NCBI GenBank assembly: GCA_016125255.1
Contig: WGMD01000006.1
Coordinates: 124,001 to 188,000, forward strand
Origin: Planctomycetota bacterium
GTDB lineage: Bacteria > Planctomycetota > Phycisphaerae > Phycisphaerales > Zrk34
DNA: 64,000 bases
Direction of reading: 5' to 3'
Shown here: one piece after another, positions 33,431 through 41,501 of the stretch
Layout of the letters: each line of letters begins with the position of its first letter
Numbering within the stretch: the stretch's first letter is position 1
Made by a program: the position numbers and the translations under genes
The notes under the pieces: model-generated
What the model was told of the DNA's origin: nothing
What the model saw: only the letters and a program-made list of their open reading frames with translations
Database searches by the model: none

Positions 33431-34330
33431 ATGCAACGACGCGCCGCCATCTCGATGCTCGCCCTGACGCTCCTGTGTGCGTCGGCGTCGTCGATGATGG
33501 CCGCGACCCCGGCTCCGACAAGCGATGTCGCCCAGTTGCTCGCGCAACTGAGCGATCCGGATTTCATGACCCGCGAGAACGCCACGACGCAGCTCATGAC
33601 GTGCGACGACGTGAGCGATGACCAGCTCAGCACCGCGCTGCGGACGAGCAAGTCGCCGGAAGTGCGGCAGCGGCTCGTCCAGATCGCCATGCACCGCTTC
33701 TACGCCCAGCTTCAAATCAACGCCGGCCCCGAGGTCATCACTCTGCCCGACAACGGCGCAGCGCTGGGCGTGTATTTCCCAGAGCCGCGCAACGAGAACC
33801 GATTCGTCGTCAAGGCCCATCAGCACCCAATGCTCGACACCCCCGCCATGCTTATCTGCTTCACTTACCCCGGCTTCCCCGCCTATGCCTATCTGCGGCC
33901 GGGCGATCTGGTGACGGGCATGGACGGGCAGACGTTCACCGACGATCTGACGCGTGAGGAATTTTCCGCCCGCATCGGCCGACACGAACCCGGTGAATTC
34001 ATCGACCTGGACCTGATTCGCAACAGCCATCCGATGCACGTGCGTTTCCGGCTCGACAACAAAAAGCGCCTCTCCGCCGTGAGCCAGATGCTCGCCAACG
34101 TCTCCGATCCCTCCCTCTACCAGCCCTGGCGGCAGCACCTCAACGCCTTGCTCGGCGACAGCGCGGATGAACCGGCGATCCGCATCACGATGGCCGACGC
34201 GCCCGAGTCCCAGCCCCAGCCCCGAAACCTCTCCGCCACCGGCCGCGTCCTGATGCGAGCGAATGTCCGCATCGAACAGCAGGTCGTCCCGGGCGGAATT
34301 CAGGTGCGGATCGTGCCCGCCCAACCCTGA
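33431..34330 (+). CDS. Secreted PDZ-like domain protein
   Basis: This 299-residue protein has a signal peptide (MQRRAAISMLALTLLCASASSMMA). A helical region (about 30-85, VAQLLAQLSDPDFMTRENA) looks like a single HEAT-type unit. A PDZ-like domain follows at about 150-215 (YLRPGDLVTGMDGQTFTDD, EPGEFIDLDLIR). The C-terminus is Pro-rich. It begins a three-gene run with two membrane proteins and probably forms an envelope complex with them. The function is unknown. Confidence 0.7.
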   Translation: MQRRAAISMLALTLLCASASSMMAATPAPTSDVAQLLAQLSDPDFMTRENATTQLMTCDDVSDDQLSTALRTSKSPEVRQRLVQIAMHRFYAQLQINAGPEVITLPDNGAALGVYFPEPRNENRFVVKAHQHPMLDTPAMLICFTYPGFPAYAYLRPGDLVTGMDGQTFTDDLTREEFSARIGRHEPGEFIDLDLIRNSHPMHVRFRLDNKKRLSAVSQMLANVSDPSLYQPWRQHLNALLGDSADEPAIRITMADAPESQPQPRNLSATGRVLMRANVRIEQQVVPGGIQVRIVPAQP

Positions 34331-34336
34331 TTGAAC

Positions 34337-35221
34337 ATGCAAGACGTTTTCACTCCACCCACCGCCGCACAGACGCGCGAGCATCTGAAGCGTTGCACGC
34401 CGCGTCCGCCTGCCAATCCCCGCCGCATGCTCATGGGCATGATCGTCGTGGTGCTCGCCTGCTGGCTGCTCCTGCGCGATCACTGGCTCACACTCGTCAT
34501 CCCGTGGACCATTCTCATCGGCATGATCATCTACGCCGGCCGCCGGGGAAAACGCCGCACGCGCCTCGAAGGCCGGGCGCGTCAGGTGTACGAACTGTCG
34601 CTGCTGCGCCGGCCGATGGATGTCGTCCGTGAAGCGTGGTCGCTTCTGCCGGACCTGACGACGACGCCGCATCTGCATGGGCAGACGGTGTCGCTCATGG
34701 CGGCGGCGCTGATGCGCGTGCACGACTACGACGCGGCCGCCGAAACCTGCGACTATCTGCTGGACCATCTGCCCAAGGGCACGCCCGCTTCCAATTACGT
34801 GCGCCTGCTGCGCATCATGGCGTACCTGCACGTCGATCGGCTCGCCGATGCGGACGACGAGATTCGCTCGCTCGCCCGCGCGGACCTGGCGCCGATCGAG
34901 TCGGCGATGCTCACGACCGGTCGGCTCTATCAGCAGATCAAAACCCATCACTTCGAGGACGCCGCGGCCGCGGACGATCGCATCGTCGAACAGCTTCGCC
35001 CGCTCGGCGTCGACGCCGGCTACGCCTACGGGCTCATCGCCGCGGCCTTCCAGCAGCGGGCCGACGACGCGGCCGCACGGAAGTGGTGGCGACGCGCGAC
35101 GCTGCTGCTTTCGCCCGCCGCCATCATGAACGACCTGCCGGAAACCAAGTCGCTCGCCGCCCTGCCGCCCGCGCCATCGCTGGCGAATATGCTTTCGCAG
35201 ACAGGGGGCGTGTATGCCTGA
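34337..35221 (+). CDS. Membrane protein with TPR-like helical repeats
   Basis: This 294-residue protein has two close membrane helices (about 33-49 and 55-70: LMGMIVVVLACWLLL, IPWTILIGMIIYAG) with a short loop between. The rest is a helical repeat region resembling tetratricopeptide repeats (SLLRRPMDVVREAWSLL, ALMRVHDYDAAAETCDYLL, AFQQRADDAAARKWWRRA). It starts six bases after the PDZ gene (ATG 34337; TTG 34331 is also possible) and overlaps the next gene by eight bases. Confidence 0.65.
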   Translation: MQDVFTPPTAAQTREHLKRCTPRPPANPRRMLMGMIVVVLACWLLLRDHWLTLVIPWTILIGMIIYAGRRGKRRTRLEGRARQVYELSLLRRPMDVVREAWSLLPDLTTTPHLHGQTVSLMAAALMRVHDYDAAAETCDYLLDHLPKGTPASNYVRLLRIMAYLHVDRLADADDEIRSLARADLAPIESAMLTTGRLYQQIKTHHFEDAAAADDRIVEQLRPLGVDAGYAYGLIAAAFQQRADDAAARKWWRRATLLLSPAAIMNDLPETKSLAALPPAPSLANMLSQTGGVYA

Positions 35222-35993
35222 CCCGAATCTGCAATTCGATCCGACGCGCTTCTCCCGCCAGCTCGACCTGAGCGATCTGGTCCGCCGGGCCATCGTCGGA
35301 CTCTTCATCTTCGGTTGGATCGGCTCCGCCCTCCCGACGCTCGCCGACACGACCCTTCCCTACGCAAGCATGTTCGCCGGACTCGTCGGCTGGTTCATCG
35401 CCTCGATGTACTCCGCCCGGACGAACCAGTTCGTGCAGCGCGCCGCCGAACTGACCAATGCGCACGCACCCATCGAGCAGATCGAGCACGCCATCGCCGC
35501 CGCCCTGCCGCGCTTCACCATGTTCCGCACGGTCCGCCTGCTCATCTATCATCAGCTCGCCGCGCTGCGTCACCGCCAGCGTCGCCACGATGAATCCGCC
35601 GCCATCATCACCGCGCTCCTCTCCGAGTCCGCCCAGACGCCGACGTTCTCGATGCGGACGCAGCTTCTGCTCATGCTCGCCGAAGACCGCCTCGCGATGA
35701 ACGACGCCTGGGGCGCGCACGCCGCGCTGGCGGGTCTGCACCAGCAGCCCATCACCCTGACCGAATCCGTGCAGGTGCTCGCGCTTCAGTTGCGTTACGA
35801 AGTCGGCTGCGGATTTGACCAGCTTGCGCTGTCGCAGCTCGCCCGTCGCCTTTCGCTCATCGAGCTGATGCCCGCCCCCGTCGCCGCGCAGTGTCACCGC
35901 CTGCTGGCCGTCGCCGCCCGCCGCACCGGCCGCATCGCCCTTGCCGACTACCTGACCGAGCGCGCCGACCTGATGGAGCCGGGCGCTTCGTAA
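35214..35993 (+). CDS. Membrane protein with helical repeats, paralogous layout to previous gene
   Basis: This 259-residue protein has two membrane helices (about 25-44 and 50-66: AIVGLFIFGWIGSALP, SMFAGLVGWFIASMY) and a helical repeat region, the same layout as the gene before it. It overlaps that gene by eight bases, so the two are translated together. No enzyme motif is seen. It may be a partner subunit. Confidence 0.65.
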   Translation: MPDPNLQFDPTRFSRQLDLSDLVRRAIVGLFIFGWIGSALPTLADTTLPYASMFAGLVGWFIASMYSARTNQFVQRAAELTNAHAPIEQIEHAIAAALPRFTMFRTVRLLIYHQLAALRHRQRRHDESAAIITALLSESAQTPTFSMRTQLLLMLAEDRLAMNDAWGAHAALAGLHQQPITLTESVQVLALQLRYEVGCGFDQLALSQLARRLSLIELMPAPVAAQCHRLLAVAARRTGRIALADYLTERADLMEPGAS

Positions 35994-36093
35994 AATCCAT
36001 GTCCACGCGTTCGGATTTGCGATTCTTCTCGGAACGTGTACGCTATTCGACCCACCCGTATAGAGCCGCCCATTATCTACGAAAGCTTTCGCC

Positions 36094-37389
36094 ATGCCCA
36101 AGCTGCTGCCGATTCGTGCCTACCGCTACGCTGTCCCGAACGCCGACGTGTCGAGCGTGATTGCTCCGCCGTATGACGTGCTCGACGAGGGCCCCAAGCA
36201 GGCGCTTCTCGCCAAAGACCCGCACAACATCGTCGCCGTCGACCTGCCCGTCACCCCGCCCAAAACCGTCGGCCCCGACAGCGCCTACGCCGCCGCCGGT
36301 CACATGTACCGCAAGTGGATCAGCGAAGGCGTCTTCACGCGCGAAGCCAAACCCGCCGTCTACGCCTACGAACAGGCCTACACCACCGGCGGCAAAACCT
36401 ACGCCCGGCGCGGCCTCTTCTGCGCCGTCGGCGTCGAGGAATTCAACCGTCCCGGCGGCGGCATCTTCCGGCATGAAATGACGATCCAGGGCGGCACCGA
36501 CGATCGCCTCAAGCTCATGAACGCCACCGATGCGCAGCTCAGCCCCGTGTTCAGCGTTTTCGACGACGCCGGCGAAAGAGTCACGAAGCTGCTCTCCTCC
36601 GCCTTCGCCCGCCCCGCTGACTTTCACGGCAGGACGGACGATGACAAAGTCGAACATCGCGTATGGATCATCACCGACGAGCCGGCGATTTCCGCCCTCG
36701 CCAAGGCGCTGGAGAAGACCGACATCTTCATCGCCGACGGGCATCACCGCTACACCACCGCGCTCAACTATTTCAAAGCGCATCCGAACGAGCCGCTGGC
36801 GAAGGGCTGCCTCATGGTGCTCGTGCCCGAGCAGGATCCGGGGCTGATCGTGCTGCCGACGCATCGCGTGCTCAAGGGTCTGGTCGATTTCGAGATGGGC
36901 AAGCTCATCGAGGTGATCAAGGCGGACGGCCGCCTCTCGATCGTCAAGAGCGATCACGGCGCCGACGGCACGCCGCAGATGCTCGACGACCTGCCCGGCT
37001 ACGGCGCGCACGCGCTGGGGCTTTATGACCCGAGCACGGGACGGACATGGGTGGTCAGCGCCAACTCGGCGGACCCGCTGGCCAGCGATCTGCCGGACAA
37101 GCCCGCCGTGTGGCGCATGCTCGACGTCGCGGTGTTTCACGAACTGCTCGTCGATCGCATCATTCGTCCGGCCTTCGGCGGAGCCGGCATCAGCTATGCG
37201 TACCCGCACCAGCTCACCGAGCTGATCCGTCAGACGCACGATCAGCCGGGCCGGCTCGGCGTGGTCATGCAGCCGACGCCGCTGCGGAGCGTGTGCGACG
37301 TCGCTCGCGCCAACGCCGTCATGCCGCCCAAGAGCACGTTCTTTTTCCCGAAGCTGGCGACGGGTCTGATCATCAATCCGTTAAACTGA
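36094..37389 (+). CDS. DUF1015 family protein
   Basis: This 431-residue protein has DUF1015 signatures: SVIAPPYDVLDE, KDPHNIVAVDLP, FIADGHHRYTTAL and near the end MPPKSTFFFPKLATGL. The family is widespread, sometimes called SerC-like by neighbourhood, and has no proven reaction. No serA/serC genes are nearby here. It starts 100 bases after the TPR gene, and its stop is six bases before the GH88 gene. Confidence 0.9.
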   Translation: MPKLLPIRAYRYAVPNADVSSVIAPPYDVLDEGPKQALLAKDPHNIVAVDLPVTPPKTVGPDSAYAAAGHMYRKWISEGVFTREAKPAVYAYEQAYTTGGKTYARRGLFCAVGVEEFNRPGGGIFRHEMTIQGGTDDRLKLMNATDAQLSPVFSVFDDAGERVTKLLSSAFARPADFHGRTDDDKVEHRVWIITDEPAISALAKALEKTDIFIADGHHRYTTALNYFKAHPNEPLAKGCLMVLVPEQDPGLIVLPTHRVLKGLVDFEMGKLIEVIKADGRLSIVKSDHGADGTPQMLDDLPGYGAHALGLYDPSTGRTWVVSANSADPLASDLPDKPAVWRMLDVAVFHELLVDRIIRPAFGGAGISYAYPHQLTELIRQTHDQPGRLGVVMQPTPLRSVCDVARANAVMPPKSTFFFPKLATGLIINPLN

Positions 37390-37395
37390 GCACGC

Positions 37396-38793
37396 ATGGA
37401 CCTGCACAACGCTCCTACGCTCGACGCCCTGTCGCCAAAGATCGATCGCCTCTTCGATCTGGCCGGCTGGAAGATCGCGGACATCGACCGTTCGTGGAAC
37501 CGGGCCGACGGCACGCCGGTGTTCACGATCAAGGGGCGCTACACATCGCGCGGCTGGACCGAGTGGACGCAGGGCTTTCAATACGGCTGCGCCATTCTGC
37601 TCTTTGACGCGACGGGCGAGAAGTCGATGCTCGAACTGGGCCGGTCGCGCACGGTCGAGCGCATGGCGCCGCACGTCTCGCACATCGGCGTGCATGACCA
37701 CGGGTTCAACAATGTTTCGACGTACGGCAATCTTCGCCGCCTGATGCGCGAAGGGCGCATCGCCGGCGATGAATGGCAGCGCCGCTTCTACGAAATGGCG
37801 CTCAAGGCCAGCGGCGCCGTGCAGGCCGCACGCTGGACGCCCACGCACGGCGGCGGCGGATTCGTGCACTCCTTCAACGGCCCCCACTCGCTTTTTTCCG
37901 ACACGATCCGCTCGATGCGCTCGCTCGTGCTGGCGTGGCAACTCGGGCACGTGCTCATGGGCGAAAACGATGAGCCGATCAACCTGCTGCATCGCAGTAT
38001 CGCGCACGGGCTGAGCACCGCGAAGTACAACATCTACTACGGCGAAGGGCGCGACATTTACGACACGCCCGCCGAGGCCGGTCGCGTCGTGCATGAGTCC
38101 ATCTTCAACACGACCGACGGCCGCTACCGCTGCCCGAGCACGCAGCAGGGCTACTCGCCGTTCTCGACATGGACGCGCGGACTGGCATGGATCCTCTGCG
38201 GCTTCGCCGAGCAACTCGAGTTCCTCGCGGCGATGCGGCCGGATGTTTCGGACATGGGCATAACGCTCGACGAGGTCATCGGCGTGTATCGCCGGGCCGC
38301 GGAGGCGACGGCCCAGTGGTACCTCCGCCACAGTTTCACGGACGGCATGGTCTACTGGGACGCCGGCGCGCCGGGGATACCTCGCGACATCGTTTACGAA
38401 GCCGGACCGAGTAATCCGTACAACGATCACGAACCGATCGATGCGAGCGCCGCCGCCATCGCCGCACAGGGCTTCTGGCGGCTCGGCCGCCTGCTCGACG
38501 ATGAGACATACGACCAGGCCGCCCGCGTCATCGCATCGACGCTCTTCAGCGAGCCGTACCTCTCGACGGACCGTGAGCACCAGGGCCTGATCCTGCACGC
38601 CAACTATCACTGCCCGCGCGGGTGGGACTATGTGCCCAAAGGCCGGCGTGTGCCCTGCGGCGAGTCGTGTCTTTGGGGTGATTACCATGCGATGGAGATC
38701 GCCCTGCTGCTCAAACGAGCTGCGGGCGGCGGGCCGCATGCCACTTTTTTTGATCCCCCTGCCGATTTGAATTCGCTACAGAAAACGCCATAA
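37396..38793 (+). CDS. Glycoside hydrolase family 88-like protein
   Basis: This 465-residue protein has an alpha/alpha-barrel pattern like unsaturated glucuronyl hydrolases (GH88/GH105). VSHIGVHDHGFNN fits the segment carrying the first catalytic Asp, and LFSDTIRSMRSLVLAW the one carrying the second. Other family blocks are FSTWTRGLAWILCGFA and LWGDYHAMEIALLLKR. Such enzymes release unsaturated uronic acids from polysaccharide-lyase products. No signal peptide is seen, so it is probably cytoplasmic. It lies six bases after DUF1015. Confidence 0.75.
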   Translation: MDLHNAPTLDALSPKIDRLFDLAGWKIADIDRSWNRADGTPVFTIKGRYTSRGWTEWTQGFQYGCAILLFDATGEKSMLELGRSRTVERMAPHVSHIGVHDHGFNNVSTYGNLRRLMREGRIAGDEWQRRFYEMALKASGAVQAARWTPTHGGGGFVHSFNGPHSLFSDTIRSMRSLVLAWQLGHVLMGENDEPINLLHRSIAHGLSTAKYNIYYGEGRDIYDTPAEAGRVVHESIFNTTDGRYRCPSTQQGYSPFSTWTRGLAWILCGFAEQLEFLAAMRPDVSDMGITLDEVIGVYRRAAEATAQWYLRHSFTDGMVYWDAGAPGIPRDIVYEAGPSNPYNDHEPIDASAAAIAAQGFWRLGRLLDDETYDQAARVIASTLFSEPYLSTDREHQGLILHANYHCPRGWDYVPKGRRVPCGESCLWGDYHAMEIALLLKRAAGGGPHATFFDPPADLNSLQKTP

Positions 38794-38805
38794 TATGACG
38801 CCTTC

Positions 38806-38879
38806 GCCGACGTAGCTCAGTTGGTTAGAGCGAGGGACTCATAAGCCCTAGGTCGGTGGTTCGAGCCCACCCGTCGGCA
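38806..38879 (+). tRNA. tRNA-Met (CAT)
   Basis: A full cloverleaf can be drawn: acceptor GCCGACG/CGTCGGC, D arm GCTC...GAGC, anticodon loop CTCATAA with anticodon CAT, T arm GGTGG/CCACC with TTCGAGC, and discriminator A. The CCA end is not encoded. D-arm sequence GTAGCTCAGTTGGTTAGAGC is like elongator tRNA-Met. The last anticodon-stem pair is A-G (38837 and 38845). tRNA-Ile2 with modified CAT cannot be fully excluded. Confidence 0.92.
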
Positions 38880-38888
38880 TTGCGATCC

Positions 38889-38923
38889 GCCCCGTTTTTC
38901 ATTCGAAAAGCGGGGCTTTTTTT
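38889..38923 (+). terminator. Intrinsic terminator after tRNA-Met
   Basis: A 12-base-pair stem (38889-38900 with 38905-38916, one G-T pair) with loop ATTC is followed by seven T residues (38917-38923). It ends tRNA transcription and separates it from the convergent beta-helix gene. Confidence 0.9.
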
Positions 38924-38984
38924 GTATGGTTCGGGAGCGCATCGACGCCGCGGAGGATGGATAGGTTCATGAGCCGCCCGCCGG

Positions 38985-41501
38985 TCACTGCGCTTTTTGC
39001 ACGGTGAAAGTCCAGACGGGACCGGTCAGCAACTGACCGTTTCGATCGATCGTATCGACGCGCCAGAAGTACGTCGTGCCCGACGTCAGCGGTCCCGGCG
39101 AGCAGATGTTGCCATCCGTGAATTCCCCGATTCGCGTCATCGCATCGGCGCTCCGTCCGAAGCACACCGTGTGCTTCCCGGCCTGATATCCCGGCAGCCA
39201 CATCAGATCCAGATCGGGCTTCGCCGTCGTCGCTCCGTCCGGCGGGATCGGCGTCGACGCACTTGGCGATTGATACCCCGGAATCCAGTAGACCTTGGCG
39301 CCATATTCGTACGGCCCGATGTCCGGCGCGGTGCCGACCACATCGGTCGTGACGCCATCGATGTACTTGCCGCTGTCAATGAGCGGCGACCCCGCTCGCG
39401 GGCGGAAGTCCATGTTCTGCGGATCGCGCAGAAGCTGTGCCGGATCGATCGTTTCGCCGGCGCCGATGTTCTGTCCCTGATGACCATTGAACGGCTCGGG
39501 GCCTTTGGCGTGGTACTTCCCAGACATCGCCCGGGCAACATTGTTGTAGACCTCCGTGTGCGTATTCCCGCCGTCTTCCGAGGCGATATAGATCGGCGCC
39601 GGCTCTTCGCCGAGGCCGAGGTTGTTGTAGACGTAATGCCAGTCGCCGCGGAGGATGAACGAACCGCTGCCGTAGCGCACGAAGCTCTTGCCTGTGAAGA
39701 CATGGTCACGCGACATGTTCCACGCCACGCAGTAGCTCACGCGGCAGTGATCCAGCCGCGAGTTGAACTCGAACACCGCCGGATCCGGCGCGTACGCCCC
39801 GTCAAATCGGTAGCCCCATTTGGTCGTGTCCTGCGCCCAGCAGTGATCGAACGTGCCATAGTCGGAGTCGAACTGCCAGATGTGGAAATTGGCGCCGTCC
39901 TGAACTTGAAGCAGTCCGCCCCGGATGACCCGGCAGTAAGAAACCACCGAGAACTTCGCATTCTTGTCGCCCTGAACATTCGGCTTCTTGATGTCCTTGA
40001 CGTTCGCGCCGTTCGGGATGCTGTGCGCCGAACCAGCCGTGTTCACCGTCACGCGATGAATCACAATACCCGGCGACTGACGCACCTGCACGGTGTCGTC
40101 ATTGCCGCGAAAGGTCATCTGTTTGCCTTCCTTCCGCCCCGAAGACGGATCGATCACCGAGTAGTCGATCTGCTCGAAAAGACAGTTGTCGAGAATATTG
40201 TCCGCACCGGCCATGTGGATGCCGGACCCGTCGGCCTTGCGAAATGTGCAGTTGCGCACGGTGAAATGACGCGGATTCCAAATGGTCAGATGACGCGGCT
40301 GATCCGTCGCGAGCTGCGTGATTTCGGGTGTTCGATTGTCGCCGAGCATGCGTTTGCTGTAACTGGGATACAGGAAATCACAATCTTCGACCGTGATGTG
40401 CGTGCAGTTGTCGTTGTCCTCCCCGGTCCCTCGGAAAGAAATCGTCGTCCCGAAGAAGTTCAGGCCCTTGAGCACGACGCCGCGCACGTTCCACAAGTCG
40501 AAGGCATACGTCTGAACCTTCCCCCGAACATCCCGCCCCTGCGGATTCTTCCCGTCCATCGGGTAGTAATAGAGGTATTTCGAATCCTTGTCATAGAACC
40601 ATTCCGTCGGCGCATCGAGCAGTTCGAGACTGCATTCCAGGAAGAACAGATTGAAGATCGGCAGCAGTCGGCCTTCGTCCTTCTTGAACTGCCGAGTCAC
40701 CTTGCCGTCGTTGTCCGGGCCGCGCATGATCGGCAGCGCGCGGATGTTCCCATACTCGTTGAACTTCGTCTTGAAGCGCGGATTGCCCTTGCCATGCTCA
40801 GTCACCATTTCGCAGTAGGTGTCGAAGTTGGAGATGTTCATGATCGCCAGCGCGCCGGTCGCATCGAAACCGGCCTTGGCGATGTCACAGTGCGGAAACG
40901 GCTTCGTGTCCGCATCAATGTACTCGCGGTTCTTCAGATATGTGTTGTCCCCGAACGACGCCCAACGGCTCTGATCCCAGATCGACCCGTCGTACCAGAA
41001 TGCGTTCGGCCAGCGCGCGGAAGTCTGAACTTCACCATTATCGAAAAGCTCCCAGATATCGCGCTTCAACCTAATGCGATAAATGCCGCTCTTGTAGGGC
41101 TCCCATGCGCCTTCACTGATGTCACTAATGGCGACCGTACCGTCGAAGACGACTTTCTGACCTTCCTCCGCTCGGATGACCACGGGTCGGGCCGGATCCT
41201 GCCATTGGTCGCCGGGAATTGGATTGGGATTGGTGGCGCCTTCAACTTCGCGATTCGTGGAAAGAATATCGTGATAACGCCCGGCGAGGAGGATCAGCGT
41301 GTCGCCGGATCGCAGGCGCGCCGCGCCGCAGGAAGGATCCTTGAACGGATGCTCCCGGCTGCCATCATTGCTGTTATCCCCGGTTTCACTGCTCACGTAA
41401 TACTCAGCGGATTGGACCTTTTCAGCGATGCCAAGCCAGCAGAGACAAAACGCGAGAACGCATCCCGCGGCAATTCGTTGGTGAATCATGGTCGCACTCA
41501 T
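38985..41501 (-). CDS. Secreted right-handed parallel beta-helix protein (putative polysaccharide lyase or hydrolase)
   Basis: This 838-residue protein has a signal peptide (about 1-33, ending GIAEKVQSAEYY). EYYVSSETGDNSNDG followed by HPFKDPSCGAARLRSGDTLILLAGRY is typical of bacterial parallel beta-helix proteins. The long middle (FTVRNCTFRKADGSGIHMAG, ILDNCLFEQIDYSVID) shows repeated beta-helix turns. NPRAGSPLIDSG-like and DIGPYEYG motifs end the helix. The C-terminal 90 residues look like a fibronectin type III domain (TTYFWRVDTIDRNG). ATG 41501 overlaps the GH127 stop in ATGA. Substrate unknown. Confidence 0.8.
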   Translation of the reverse strand: MSATMIHQRIAAGCVLAFCLCWLGIAEKVQSAEYYVSSETGDNSNDGSREHPFKDPSCGAARLRSGDTLILLAGRYHDILSTNREVEGATNPNPIPGDQWQDPARPVVIRAEEGQKVVFDGTVAISDISEGAWEPYKSGIYRIRLKRDIWELFDNGEVQTSARWPNAFWYDGSIWDQSRWASFGDNTYLKNREYIDADTKPFPHCDIAKAGFDATGALAIMNISNFDTYCEMVTEHGKGNPRFKTKFNEYGNIRALPIMRGPDNDGKVTRQFKKDEGRLLPIFNLFFLECSLELLDAPTEWFYDKDSKYLYYYPMDGKNPQGRDVRGKVQTYAFDLWNVRGVVLKGLNFFGTTISFRGTGEDNDNCTHITVEDCDFLYPSYSKRMLGDNRTPEITQLATDQPRHLTIWNPRHFTVRNCTFRKADGSGIHMAGADNILDNCLFEQIDYSVIDPSSGRKEGKQMTFRGNDDTVQVRQSPGIVIHRVTVNTAGSAHSIPNGANVKDIKKPNVQGDKNAKFSVVSYCRVIRGGLLQVQDGANFHIWQFDSDYGTFDHCWAQDTTKWGYRFDGAYAPDPAVFEFNSRLDHCRVSYCVAWNMSRDHVFTGKSFVRYGSGSFILRGDWHYVYNNLGLGEEPAPIYIASEDGGNTHTEVYNNVARAMSGKYHAKGPEPFNGHQGQNIGAGETIDPAQLLRDPQNMDFRPRAGSPLIDSGKYIDGVTTDVVGTAPDIGPYEYGAKVYWIPGYQSPSASTPIPPDGATTAKPDLDLMWLPGYQAGKHTVCFGRSADAMTRIGEFTDGNICSPGPLTSGTTYFWRVDTIDRNGQLLTGPVWTFTVQKAQ

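Noticed and set aside
38806-38879. Call as tRNA-Ile2 (lysidine-modified CAT)
   Set aside because: D arm and anticodon loop resemble elongator tRNA-Met more closely; kept as a minor alternative.
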